Source of the DNA: Engraulis encrasicolus
Lineage: Eukaryota > Chordata > Actinopteri > Clupeiformes > Engraulidae
Assembly: GCF_034702125.1 (NCBI RefSeq)
Contig: NC_085872.1
Coordinates: 28,101,634 to 28,165,633, forward strand
Direction: 5' to 3'
Length of the DNA stretch: 64,000 nucleotides
The translations under genes were made by a program, and so were the position numbers. The stretch's first letter is position 1. Each line of letters starts with the position of its first letter. Below the pieces are notes generated by a model. The model was not told where the DNA came from. It was given only the letters and a program-made list of their open reading frames with translations, and searched no databases. This document shows, one piece after another, positions 25,466 through 37,218 of the stretch.

Positions 25466-25624
25466 CAGGGCCGCTGACAGCTTTGGCTAGGCCCAGAACA
25501 AAGTCATCTGAAAGCCCCAGCCCCACCCCATACATGCAATGCAATGAGAACCCAATTCTTGGCCCCTACTGTTCCCTGGGCCCGGGACAACTGACCCCTT
25601 TGTCCCCCCTTGTCGGCTTCCCTG
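25466..25624 (-). mobile_element. hAT-type MITE, CAGGG family
   Basis: It is the inverse of the 21161 element: starts CAGGGCCGCTGACAGCTTTG and ends GTCGGCTTCCCTG. The flanks TCTGCCAG (25458-25465) and GCTGCCAG (25624-25631) agree at 7 of 8 places. Confidence 0.85.
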
Positions 25625-25631
25625 CTGCCAG

Positions 25632-26601
25632 TGACTGGAGTGCTTTTGAATGAGCGTAGGGCTTGATTGGGCCTGGCCAGGTTTGCATTTTCATCCTGCC
25701 TTTTTTTGATAACCTCAGACTGAGTCAGTAACGGATCTGTTTGTCTTTTCTTATACGTTGACACCTGATTTTCCATGGTGGTGTTTTTTTTTTTCTTGAA
25801 TAGAAACGTTACCTAGGAATTCCTTCTATCTGTTTCAACCTGTGTTTCATGCGTGCCTGTGCTGGGTTCAAGTGTAGACACTGGCAGTTAAAACATTTGC
25901 AATGCAAATCAGGCTTGTATTTTTTAACCAGGTATTGTTATCTTTGATTTTGCTTTTAACTGTCAAATGCTGGCTGCTCATGTTTTTTCTATCTCCAGAA
26001 AATAAATATGTTGTATCGTTGGGGTTTTTTTTTGGGGGGGGAGGGGGGAGGTGGTGTAAATCCAGGTCCTGTGATACTGTACTTCTTACTGAGGTAGCAT
26101 TAGTCCCTGTGTTGGCCAACAGTAAGAGAAAGGAAGGGGCCAGTGAGAAAGGGTGTGGTGGGCTGGGCTGGGTGGTATCCTTGTTGGGATGTAAATTGCA
26201 ATATCTTGGTTTTGCATCTCTTAGTCTGCCAACAGTGCAAACAAATGAGATGCTGACTTTCCACTTATCACATTACACAAGCAAAAACCTGCCTACAATA
26301 ACTACAACAGTCTCTCGATATCAATTTGGTTTGGATGTTTGTTTCCTTCAGCGCGGTCTGGAAAGAGAGACTGATTCAATCAGTCCTCGACAGTCCTCCT
26401 CGATGTGATGCATGCTCCCAGGTCCATCAGTCACCACCAGCAGAGAGTAGTAAAAACTGTGATGTTATTTCATTATTGAAAAGACAATGGTTTTTATACG
26501 ATTTTGGCAGTGTTGTGTTTTTTTGTTTTACTTCCAGTCAGAGCACCTGCATCCTCAGTACAGTCACAGTTCCTTGTTTCCTTTTTGCGCGCTTGTTTGG
26601 G

Positions 26602-26605
<4 letters not shown>
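25632..26605. other. Noncoding stretch
   Basis: Contains a G run at 26032-26052. The 168-codon open frame at 25902-26408 spans this G run and has no recognisable domain. Confidence 0.4.

Positions 26606-26677
<72 letters not shown>
26606..26677. repeat. (CT)n microsatellite
   Basis: About thirty-five CT units. Confidence 0.95.
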
Positions 26678-26679
<2 letters not shown>

Positions 26680-29618
26680 TCCTTTTTCCACTTCCTTTCT
26701 CTGCCCTCCTCCGTCAGAACAGAAGGCCTGCTGCTGTTTTGGCATCCACAGTACCAAAGTGGTCTTCACAGTTTACACAATTGAGACCAGCAGGGAAGAA
26801 GAAAGGCATGATATTGTTTAGCTCCCTTTAGTGGTGTGAAAGTGTTACACATTAAAATAGGGCCCCTATTCAATCCCTGTCAGCGGGGCGCATCTTGCAT
26901 GATAAAACTCCTTAAGCCTCAGGTTGTTGAAATGTATGCAGCTCTGGGTCATAATGAGCCTAGGCCACCTCCTAATGAATTCCAAAATGGATTACCTTGA
27001 TGCTTGAGAGCACCCATCACTACAAAAGGAACTAAGGCAGCGTCCCACTGACACCCATGCCATGCCAGGCCAGGCCAGGCCAGATCAGCCCCAACACCTC
27101 CTCTCCAAGCTACTTAGGAGAAAGACAAAAAATAAAGCCGGAGACAAAGGTCGGTGACTAGGTGTTGTAAACCTGTTAAGCAAACAGGCGGACCGGACAG
27201 CTGAAGTGTTGCTGAACTCTTGCAGCATGGTCATTGCATGTGTTGTCTTCCATATAGTTTGTTATGAGGGAAAGCCACGTTGGTCCAGCTGGCACAGGAG
27301 GGAGCATGCCTGTATGTATACGCCGTCTCACGCAGAGACATGTTGGTATCTAAACAGCACAGAGGCCTGAGGCATGCGGAGCCGGTAACAATAACGTCAC
27401 AACCAGCACGGCCATGATTTAAGGTGTACTGGAGGGGAAACGTGACCAGGTGGAAACGTTCTATTTTAGGTCTGTGTGTAACTGTCAACTCTTGTTTTTT
27501 TTTCTCCCTCATATCCCTACTGGTACCTTTGCTTTCTTCCTTCCCCTTTTTATGTCTTTGTCTGGCCAGACGGTGCCATCCAGCATTATGACACACTATC
27601 TAGTTCCTCCATCCAACAGAATAATAGCAAAGGCCTCTGCTGGAGAAGAACGTTGGCTGGCTGCCAGAAGACATCATCAATGATTAATGGCAGCAAAGAG
27701 GAACTTGCCGTGCATTTGAATATCACCAGACTGGTTCTAAACGGAGGGTTTTTCCTCTTCTTATTTCTAGCCTTCCTCCTGTTCAACATCTGCCTCTGGT
27801 AATCATATTTTTTGAGGGGGTGAAACGTCCGTCTGATCCCTCCATGAATCACGGCACTGACAGCTGGCCTTTAGACTGTCGTCTGTGGGACACCCCGGCA
27901 ACTTCCTCCAGCTGCGTCCAAAGATGCTGCTCGTGGACTGCAGGCAGCAGCCTGTGGATGTTTTTTGTGCTCCAGGCATGTCTGGCTAGGCTCACAGGCT
28001 TAACTTCTCCATATTTAGACTGTGGCCAAGTTCAGTGGCTCGTCGTGGTGAGAGGCAGCTACTGGTATCCCAAGGACCTCTATGAAAGGAATGGTGAAGG
28101 TTGTAGATTGTCATTGTGAGATTAACTTGTTTTTGGCATCGTAGCGGAAGATCTGAGTGGAAATGTTTTGTGGTGAAGATTAGAACGTGCACATGTTCCA
28201 GTGTTGCTAAATTGCTAAGAAAAGATTTGCCATATGTTTTGATGAGAAAGGGTTATTTTTTTCCCACAAGAACACCCTTGTAGTGTACATATGTGTACGT
28301 CATGCATTGGCAGATCACAGATATACAGTATCAACACAGGACCTTAAGTTTTTAGCCGTTTTTTCGATGGCTGAATTTGTTTTTTTGCATCTTATCCTAC
28401 AGGCAGATGAAATGAGTCTGCTCATCCTTCTTCACCTCCCTTGCTTCCCTTCTCTGCACCTTTATTTCATCTTCTCACTCTATCCCGTCTGTGAATGGAG
28501 GCAGGCGGGGAGCAAGGTGAAACCCACACCGGAGTGTCATCAGAGCGTACAGCGCTCTGCCACTACCACTACCACTTGACAAAGATGTGTCGCTCGCATC
28601 CGAGGAGAACACCTGATCCTCTCTCCTGTGCTGGAAAAAGAAACTAAACCTTACTACAGGCGGCGTGCATGGGATGAAAAAAAAACACACACACACAAGA
28701 CTGGGAAGTTTCTCTGCACTGTCTTGTTAATTTAGTAGGGCAGACAGGCCAAAGGGGGGATGGGATGGTGATGGTAGTGTTAATGCGAATGCAACATGTG
28801 AGTTTTTTTGTCCCTGACTTCCATTCCATTATCTTTGGTCACAGATAAAGCACTGGAGCCCTGCATTTGTTATGAAGGAGTTTGCCTTCAGTGAGGGCGT
28901 GTGTGTGAGGGAAGAGTCTCCGAAGACCAGTATGCTACAGACCAGTTCATATGTTGCTGTGTTTGTACTATCTATGTTTGTGAGCCTGTAGATGCAGCAG
29001 TTATGCATGAGAGCGGAGTGGCTGCTGTTCCCAGGGTTAGACACAGCTTATTAGACTGAAGAATGTATCACTTCTATCTGAACAACTTGGTACTTGGCAC
29101 TGCACTGACTCAATGATGCCATTAGCCACAAACTTACCAGATTTGAGCTATGGGTTAGAGAGTTACAAATGTAGTGCAGGCGAACACTCTCTCACACACG
29201 CACACACTTTTATTAATACAGATAATTGTTATTAACTTCATGTTTTTTTTCTTTCATTTAAACATCTTGATGGCCATTTATGATTTTTTTTATATTATCA
29301 TCATAGTTCTTGTATAAATGACAGCCATAACAGAGAGCTACAACTTCAGAGGGAAGCGTCATATCCACCATAGGCTCCTCTGTTCACCCACCACCCAGTA
29401 GTCACCTTCTACGCTCACCTCTGCCGTAATACCCCTTTGTGATTGATGCCTGTGGCATCAGAAGCATGCGGGGTGTGCCAGCGCCTCTGGAGCCGCGTGA
29501 GCAGCAGCACTAGCGCCGAGCAGCTGACGAGACCTTGAGCTCATTGGATCGCTGCTTTGCGTCAGCCAGACCGGCAACTAGTCGAGCGTCATCGCTACTG
29601 TGGAGAGCGCTGGCTCTT
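26678..29618. other. Noncoding stretch
   Basis: Almost 3 kb of mostly unique sequence with no supported exon. The part at 29460-29616 is richer in CpG and GCAGC strings. Confidence 0.4.
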
Positions 29619-29649
29619 GTTGCTGCTGCTGCTGCTGCTGCCGCTGCTG
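29619..29649. repeat. (CTG)n trinucleotide repeat
   Basis: Seven CTG units, one CCG, then two more CTG. Confidence 0.9.
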
Positions 29650-29861
29650 TTTGAGTGTGAAGTGCAGCACAGGGGGGGCGGTTGGCTGGGGGCCAGGGTG
29701 CCACACGGCCTGCCTGCCCCAAAATGGTAGGAGTGCTGTGTGAAACGGGCCGGCTCACCTTGCCAGTGGAGACTTGCCAGTATCCCCTGGCTGTCAGTGA
29801 GCCTCAAGCCAACAACCAGGCATGGCTGTTAAAAATAAATCCGTGTGACGACGAGGCAGGC

Positions 29862-29991
<130 letters not shown>

Positions 29992-30167
29992 GGAGAGGAA
30001 TCCCCAATCCCAGCACAGGATCTTTTGAATGACTTTCAGCATGCAAAGGTAATTGCCAGGGATCTTTCAGTGCACGACAACTCTGGCTTCCAATCCAGAG
30101 TGGTGTTCTGTGCGATGAGCTGCGGGTGATGTTGTCGCAGCTTACAAGCGATCACTAGCGTCGGGAG

Positions 30168-30460
30168 TAGGGATGCAAACGATTAATCGATTAATCGTCT
30201 TTAATCGATCAATGCATCAATCGATTAAAAAACATTAAGCGCAATTAATCGCCAATTCAACTGACAAGAGACCCAGGTGAAATGGGCATGTGAAGAGTGG
30301 GTGTGAGGAGGGGTGTGAATAGTGGGAATATTGAAATCACCTTTGGATTAAAGAATTTAAATAGAATTAATTTGAATGTAGTATCTTATCAATTAATGTA
30401 TGTTGATCGCTAAGGCAATCAATTAACGATAAATTAATTACTTGATAATTTGCATCCCTA
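30168..30460. mobile_element. hAT-type MITE, 293 bp
   Basis: Ends are TAGGGATGCAAA and TTTGCATCCCTA... (right end TTTGCATCCCTA, 30449-30460). An exact 8-bp duplication GTCGGGAG flanks it (30160-30167 and 30461-30468). ATTAATCGAT-rich ends are typical of this kind of MITE. It has no coding capacity. Confidence 0.93.
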
Positions 30461-30681
30461 GTCGGGAGTAGAGTTATTTACGACTCTCTCTGCCCCAGTG
30501 CAGTGGCCAGGCGGCCCAGAGAGGCGCGGCTGATAGCAGGGGCTTAATCTCCAGTGCAGCATTACTGTGTAACGATGCACCCGCAGGCAGCGAGGGTGTG
30601 CCGAACAGGTGAGGAGCCTCTCAGGTGTCAGTGTGCCGGGAAGGTTTAATCAATCCACTCGCTCTCTTCTCTTGCGTTCAT

Positions 30682-30682
<1 letters not shown>

Positions 30683-30769
<87 letters not shown>
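30683..30769. repeat. (CT)n microsatellite
   Basis: About forty CT units with one CG interruption; an imperfect CTCTTACT-rich stretch continues to about 30865. Confidence 0.95.
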
Positions 30770-30771
<2 letters not shown>

Positions 30772-31056
30772 GCTCCCTCTCTCTTACTCTTACTCTCTCT
30801 TAGTGTTACTCTCTCTCTCTGCCTCTCCCTTTCTTTCATTCACTCTCTCTCCTTCTCTTTCACTCAAGCAGTTCGTTACTCACTGTGACCCTGAGATCTG
30901 CAGCCAGCTAGCCAGCTCACTCCTGCCAACACTCGCACCTGCGACTAGCAACCGTATACCTGTGTCAGCAGAACCCATTCACATGGTTAGGAGAATTTCC
31001 TGTGTGACTGAATTAGGCACAACAATGAGTATAAATATAGTCTCTCTCTATCCACA

Positions 31057-31061
<5 letters not shown>

Positions 31062-31119
<58 letters not shown>
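31062..31119. repeat. (CA)n microsatellite
   Basis: About twenty-eight CA units. Confidence 0.95.
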
Positions 31120-31122
<3 letters not shown>

Positions 31123-32050
31123 GTTGACGTGACGCCTTGTTTTTTCGTAACATTGGTTAAAAACCTACAAAACTGTTATTTTTCCTTTAAAGAACAAATG
31201 TCAATGAAAGAAGATGTGGTACATTATGTTTCATATTTCTCTTAGATGAGAAGAAACATTTTTGTTAAGATTCATGTAAAGGTTTATATGTCAAATATCC
31301 TGCGGTGTGACTGTAACATTAATGACACCTGGAATATAATATATATATAAATTAACCAACAACATTTTGAATAATGAATGAAGCATTTGGCATGATTGCA
31401 TAAATATTAACTTTATATTAAGATATGTGAATGTGAAAAAATCTCAAGACAGTAATATTAAATACAAGTTCAATTTCGTAACACAAATTGTGTCCTGTGG
31501 GGTGACATGTATGTCAATGTTTGTGAACAGGCAGCTGCAAGGCCAACTACAATGGTCTTAAAGACTGGCTCCTAACCAGTCAGTACCTCAGTTATTGGAG
31601 AGTGCTGTGGAAGCTTAAGGTGACTATTAACCTCTTAATATGTCTTCATATTGCAATGTTTCTATCACACAATGCTTAGGTTCATTTTATGGTGTCCTGT
31701 GGTGTGACTGCTCTTATAGAAGGAAAAAAAAGTTTTTTATAAATGAAAACACATTAATCACACAATATCATTATCAAATTAGCATGAGCTCAGATGTCAG
31801 TCATGTATACAAAAGGATTAAAATGGCCATAATGCAGTGAATTTCCTCTGGTGTGACTTCATTTTCCTGCGGTGTGACATGCCTATGCAATGTGTTGATG
31901 TCGTGTTGACACATTTTCCCAAAAATGGCAAAAATTAGGCGAAATTCCACAGACCACTACGTGCTTTCTTTTTTTCTATTTTTTTCCTTCAAATATTTCC
32001 TTCAATTTTTTCAGGAATTGGAATAACTTTTTTTTTTAAATTGTGTTACG
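31120..32050. repeat. AT-rich block with five spaced copies of a TCCTGYGGTGTGAC motif
   Basis: Copies lie near 31298-31311, 31494-31507 (as TCCTGTGGGGTGAC), 31695-31708, 31844-31857 (TCCTCTGGTGTGAC) and 31865-31878, all in the same direction. The block between them is AT-rich and unique. Four copies contain GGTGTGA, the T-box half-site core. It could be an unknown dispersed element; I found no convincing ends. Confidence 0.6.
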
Positions 32051-33011
32051 CCCTTAAACGTCAATCACCCACACGCACAGCACGGAGAGTGTTTACGTGA
32101 TTGTTTCCGGTCCAGTTTATTTATTGAGACATTGAAGTCTGTGTTCTCTTCGAAATTCTTGATGAATGTGTGCTACATTGTACTTCCTTGTGGCCTTGTG
32201 ACTTGCTGCTTTTGTTAAATACATTTATTGACTGCAGTATTTGTTTGTTTGTGTGTAATTATGTTGACTCCCAAATGAGTCAATGTGATGAACAGTCAGT
32301 GGATGAGCCAGCCGGATTAAACAATAAATTGAACAATAGCTGTGTTCATCATCATCATCCTTGTCGGCTGGCTGGCTGGCTGACTGAAACAAAGGGAAGA
32401 AGGCGGTGTGAATCATTTGCAGTCGTAGCCACCGGCCTCTGGGCTCCGTTCGTTCGGCTCTGCCCTGCTGCCTCTCAGCCTCCCTGGGCTCCCTGCTTGT
32501 AGAGGCTGTCAGTGCAGCATCAGCCTCAGGGAGTTCATCAAGACCCCCTCACCCCACCCGCCTGCTGCTCCCCCATCACCACCCTGGGCATCGCTCTGGC
32601 GGGATATCACATGATCAGCTGGGGAGGAGGAGGCTGGGAGGGCAGTGTGCTCCAGCCTGACCCTCCCTGCCTCTTTGCTGCATCCCTCACACTGCTTCAG
32701 GCGAGGGTAACCCCCCCACGCCACCCCAACCTAACCCTACCCCGATGCTTAGATGCATCCCACAACTCAGACCTCTGTTCTTCTCCCTTCCTTCCCTCAG
32801 CCACAGCTATTTTTAGGGCCCTCATATTTTTACCACTCTCAAAAGATTTGGTTGCTCAATGCTTTTTGTTCTCTGGATCGCTCACTGAAAAGGAGCATCT
32901 TTTCATTCTGCCTCCACTGTTTTTTTTTTTTTACTGCTGAGCTTGAATCGAATTTGCCTTCGACTGAGTGTTATGTCGGATGCATTCTGTTGTCTTTCAT
33001 GTTTTTTTGTT
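32051..33011. other. Noncoding stretch, nothing recognised
   Basis: Includes a CCCC-rich part at 32535-32745. No gene is supported. Confidence 0.35.
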
Positions 33012-33197
33012 TTTTTAAAAGATATTTGTGGTCTTTTTGACTTTATTTATGATGATGAAGGTGATGACAGGAAACAAGTGTGGAGAGAGAGAGGGACAGA
33101 GAAGGGCAAAGGACCCGGGCCAGGAATCGAACCCGGGGCAGCGGCATGGTAGAGTAGACGAGTGCCCTACCGGTTGGCCATGGCAGGGCCTAGGTTA
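33012..33197 (-). mobile_element. tRNA-derived SINE, copy 3
   Basis: The reverse-complement B box reads GGAATCGAACCCGGG, near-perfect tRNA consensus. The AT-rich tail lies on the left. The flanks TGTCTTTCATGTTTTTTTG (32991-33009) and GTCTTTCACATGTTTTTGTTG (from 33198) are related, as expected of a target duplication with a small indel. Confidence 0.83.
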
Positions 33198-33386
33198 GTC
33201 TTTCACATGTTTTTGTTGATGTTCATTAGTCATCACCATTAGCCTGGTAGTACCCATGCTGCCTTGCGCATTCTTTTCGAACTGCTGGACTGCTAGATCA
33301 CACTTGTGACACACACCTTATACTCCACTTACTACTGACAGGTGAAGTGTGTGCTTCTGTTCTGTGTGTCAAGTGTGTGTTTAACG

Positions 33387-33606
33387 TAGCGTTTCTCAAC
33401 GGGGGCGGTACAGCCCCCCAGAGGTCTGAGAAGTATACAGCTGAGAGGGGCCGGTGCTTATTTGCCATTGGGGGGCATTAGTCCTTAATTTTTTTAATGC
33501 TAAGGGGGGCGTTGTCAGACTTATGATGATTTCAAGGGGGCATTGGGAGGCTTGTGATGAGGACAAGGGGGGCGGGCGTTTGTTCCAGAAAGTTTGAGAA
33601 CCACTG
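33387..33606. mobile_element. hAT-type MITE, 220 bp
   Basis: Ends are TAGCGTTTCTCAAC and GTTTGAGAACCACTG. An exact 8-bp duplication GTTTAACG flanks it (33379-33386 and 33607-33614). The interior is GGGGGC-rich. It shares the TTCTCAA end type with the 9773 element. Confidence 0.92.
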
Positions 33607-33614
33607 GTTTAACG

Positions 33615-34188
33615 GCTCCATCCACCTCCACAGGCAGTCGGTTTCATAGGTAGGAGGCGAACACATAAGCTGTGACCCCTGGCCCCTCTGCCAGACAGTC
33701 ATTTGCTGTGTCGTTACCGCGTAGCCCTTTCATTCTCATGACCACCAGTGGAATGTCCTATTGTCTGTGTGACTGTCAGCTCACCCATTTAGGTCAGCAC
33801 TTCTTGGTCTGTGTTTTAAAACATCAATCAAGTTTTTAGAAATGTCAAATGACTTCATAGAGCAGCACATAAAAGCTTGACCCACAAATGGCGCTCCATA
33901 TGTTGCCCCTGATTCCTGAAACGTGTTTGTTGAGGGGGGGGAAAAAAGTCATCTGAGTAACGCGTTCGGTTCAGCTGTTTTTTTAAGCTTAATCCCAGCT
34001 GGGCGAGAGAATGTCAGCTACTCGTAGCAGAGAGTCCAGCGTCAGCACCTGATAGAGATCTGTTTGCAGAGCGAGCTGCATCCACATCATCAGTCTGCTC
34101 AGCTGCCTCTGTTGGTGCCGCTGCTGCCTGCTTTGGTGCATTCAGGGTAAGCAAGTTCACTCGGTCACACAAGGTAGAGGCGATCTTG
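33615..34188. other. Noncoding stretch, nothing recognised
   Basis: Unique sequence. Confidence 0.35.
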
Positions 34189-34269
34189 TATTCTCTCTCT
34201 CGCTCGCTCGCTCGTTCTCTCACACTCTCTCTCTCACTCGCTCGCTCTCTCACACTCTCTCTCTCTCTC

Positions 34270-34305
<36 letters not shown>

Positions 34306-34318
34306 CCTCCCTCTCTCC
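34189..34318. repeat. Imperfect (CT)n microsatellite
   Basis: CT runs mixed with CTCG and CACT units. Confidence 0.9.
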
Positions 34319-35249
34319 GCCCCACTCCACCCTGTTGTGTCCCTCGACACCTCCAGCATCAGCTTGTCTGGCACCCATCCCGGCATGCTCTTACCGGCGG
34401 CAGCGCAGCACGGAGAGGATACATTAGCTTCACTCCACGCATTCCTGATGCCTCCATGAATCCTGTCTGACAGTGTGTGTATATACGGAGTCCACTCCGG
34501 GTGTGTGTGTGCGTGCTTGCGTGTGTGTGTGTGTGCTTGCGTGTGTGTGTGTTTGTGTTCATTACTGTTTGGACACTTCTCCCACTAATCCCCAAGTCCA
34601 GAGGATGTCTTCTCTGCTGCTGCCTGAACTGTAGTCGTCTGGCATTGTGTGCGTGTTCTGCAAGGTTTGCATTTGCTGGCTTGTTCACTGAGAGCTCTGC
34701 GTTTCCTAATTTGGAACAAGGAGACACATTTCAGCCAAGATCGCCTTGGTACATACTGACGGGCTCTTTGGGTAATTGAGGAGTGTTTGCCATTAGCCGA
34801 CAAAATAAAGCGCTGCGGGAAAATTTTAATTTTTTTTCTTTGTTGTCAGATGTTGCCTCCTCTCACCCCGAGACTTTTCAAATTGCCTCTTGCTTTTAAA
34901 GCCAACCCATTATCATGGTTCACATTAGCAATTTTTCCCCGCTCAGAATCCTGAGATGTCATAACTTGTTTCTGCTGCTGGTGCCCTGCCAGCCTCCAAG
35001 CCTGTAAAATGCTAAATGCTGATCCAAGAAGTAATTAAATGTGTCGACATCCCACAAGTCTTCACAGATTTTTGTAAGCTAATGAATTGAACTTGCATTA
35101 TAACACAGTATAATTCACAGAGCTGAGCATTTTAAGTACACTCACTCTTGAGCAAAAAATGCATAAATGGTTTGGAGTCTAACCGTGCGTAGCTCACTAC
35201 GCAAATCATTTTCACAGCAAAAAAGCAGATCCACACACGCGCACCCACG

Positions 35250-35250
<1 letters not shown>
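34319..35250. other. Noncoding stretch, nothing recognised
   Basis: Includes a short imperfect GT tract at 34500-34555. Confidence 0.35.

Positions 35251-35298
<48 letters not shown>
35251..35298. repeat. (CA)n microsatellite
   Basis: About twenty-three CA units. Confidence 0.95.
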
Positions 35299-35300
<2 letters not shown>

Positions 35301-35600
35301 CTGAACGTGAGTGTGCAGCTAAATTACTCGTCCGCCAAGCAACTGTGACCCCATTTAGAACAACCTCTTAACAGAAAATGGCCAACTGGCATTACTGCTG
35401 ACTGTGTCTGTGTCCGGGAAGACAGGACTTTCTAGTCCTTTGTTGGCAACTGTGACATTCTCAGATTTCACGTAGGACAGCTGGTGGGCCGATGCCAGTT
35501 TGGTTTTGTGTCATGAGTCACCTGACCTCCACGTGGGGGGTAGCGGCAGCAGCGATGTCAGTGCGGCTACATTGGCACTGCCCGTGGTAGGAGTGAGTGG

Positions 35601-35736
<136 letters not shown>

Positions 35737-36239
35737 GCGAGAGGGAGAGGGAGAGAAAGAGAGGAGGGCGGGAGGGAAAAGAGAGGGGTCTTGCAGAACA
35801 ACAAGCTTCATTCATGTTCAAGTGATGATGGAGGTAAACATATGGGGTAGTGGAACCAGGGTCAGTCGTGTCATGTGTCTTTGTTTGCTGTCCTCAAACT
35901 CACATGGGTGAGTGAGGCATTTCAGAAGGTCAGAACATTGAGATTTGTGATCTTAAGATGGGATTCCCTTTGGTATTTTCCGCTTTATTTATTTACTCAT
36001 AACAAATACACACACAACCGTGTACTGCATGTGCAGCAAGGACTTGAAAAGTGAGAAATAAAATGAATTAAGAAGGGAAAAAAGCCTAATGGAGGGCCAA
36101 AGTGCAGTAGTGAGATGTGTGCCATCTGCCCCTTGGTTTCCACTCCCTGCTCCCTGCGTGGGGGGCCCTGGAGGGTGAACTAGGGAGTCTGACCTTACTG
36201 CCACCAAAGATGCTGGTCGGCTCCTTGCCAAAGCAGCTC

Positions 36240-36458
36240 CAGTGTTGCCAGGTTGGGCAGTTTCCCGCCCAATCAGGCTGCTTAGGATGGTCGTTTGGGG
36301 ATAGAAATTGGTAAAATGGGCATTTGGGCGGGTTTTTCTGCAACTTTGTGGCCATAGAAATCAATAGAATTCTGTTTAAATTGGGCGGGATTTAGTGCTT
36401 CCCGGTGGGTTTTCAGCATTTTTTTTGGGCTGGAAATCATCCTCATCTGGCAACCCTG
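36240..36458. mobile_element. hAT-type MITE, 219 bp
   Basis: Ends are CAGTGTTGCCAGGTTGGG and CATCTGGCAACCCTG. An exact 8-bp duplication AGCAGCTC flanks it (36232-36239 and 36459-36466). The interior is rich in GGGCGGG/TTTGGG strings. Confidence 0.93.
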
Positions 36459-36629
36459 AGCAGCTCCAGACTAGAGCCCCCTGATGGTGCTTTACTCCTC
36501 AGGCAGTGATGCGAGGAGAGGAGATGATGCGCTCGCTCCTCAGGATGGGCGTGCTGTGGAGCTCTGGCCACATGCCCCCCCTCTCTCTAATGAGTCTGAA
36601 GGATGAGGACTGGAGATGGCCCTTTTTAA

Positions 36630-36988
36630 AGGGACACTGTGTGAGATTTTTTGTTGTTTATTTCCAGAATTCATGCTGCCCATTCACTAATGTTACATTT
36701 TTCATGAATACTTACCACCAGCATCAAATTCTAAGTATTCATTATGACTGGAAAAATTGCACTTTTCATACATGAAAAGGGGGATCTTCTCCATGGTCCG
36801 CCATTTTGAATGTCCAAAAATAGCAATTTTTAGCTGCAAAAATGACTGTACTTGGACCATAGTAGAACATATTTGTTTATTACTTAGTAAACTTTCATGT
36901 AAAGATCAAATTTGGCAATAGGCAGCCCAGTTTCAATGAGCAGCATAGTTTCAATACATTTTTGACCATTTCCTGCACAGTGTCCCTT
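36630..36988. mobile_element. TTAA-flanked MITE A, 359 bp
   Basis: Ends AGGGACACTGTG and CACAGTGTCCCT(T) are perfect 12-bp inverted repeats. TTAA lies at 36626-36629 and 36989-36992. TTAA targets point to a piggyBac-like origin, though the terminal bases are not the usual CCC. It contains GAATTCATGCTGCCCATTC and ATGGTCCGCCATTTTGAAT. Confidence 0.75.
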
Positions 36989-36992
36989 TTAA

Positions 36993-37214
36993 CCCATTGT
37001 GTCCTTTACGGGTTTTTCAGGATTTTGAGATTTTAGCTGTTTTATTAACTATGTGGGTATGTTAGAGCTGAATGAACACATTACAATGCAAGGGGAGGGT
37101 CTTGGCTTTTAAATGTAACTCATTTCATGTCTGTATGTGCTTCGGAGGCTGAGATATTTAGGATTAAATGGGAAGAGGGCACCCTTTCCCAAAAAGGGCT
37201 AAGGACAAAATCGG
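36993..37214. mobile_element. TTAA-flanked MITE B, 222 bp
   Basis: Ends CCCATTGTGTCCTTTAC and CTAAGGACAAAATCGG are imperfect inverted repeats with TTAA at 36989-36992 and 37215-37218. CCC/GGG-type ends plus TTAA fit piggyBac. The left TTAA is the same one that closes MITE A. Confidence 0.8.
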
Positions 37215-37218
37215 TTAA

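Noticed and set aside
25902..26408. 168-codon open frame as a hypothetical protein
   Set aside because: Crosses a poly-G run giving a Gly stretch, has no domain, and lies beside a decayed MITE.
29619..29649. Pathogenic-type CTG expansion
   Set aside because: Only about nine interrupted units, within ordinary range, and not in a recognised gene.
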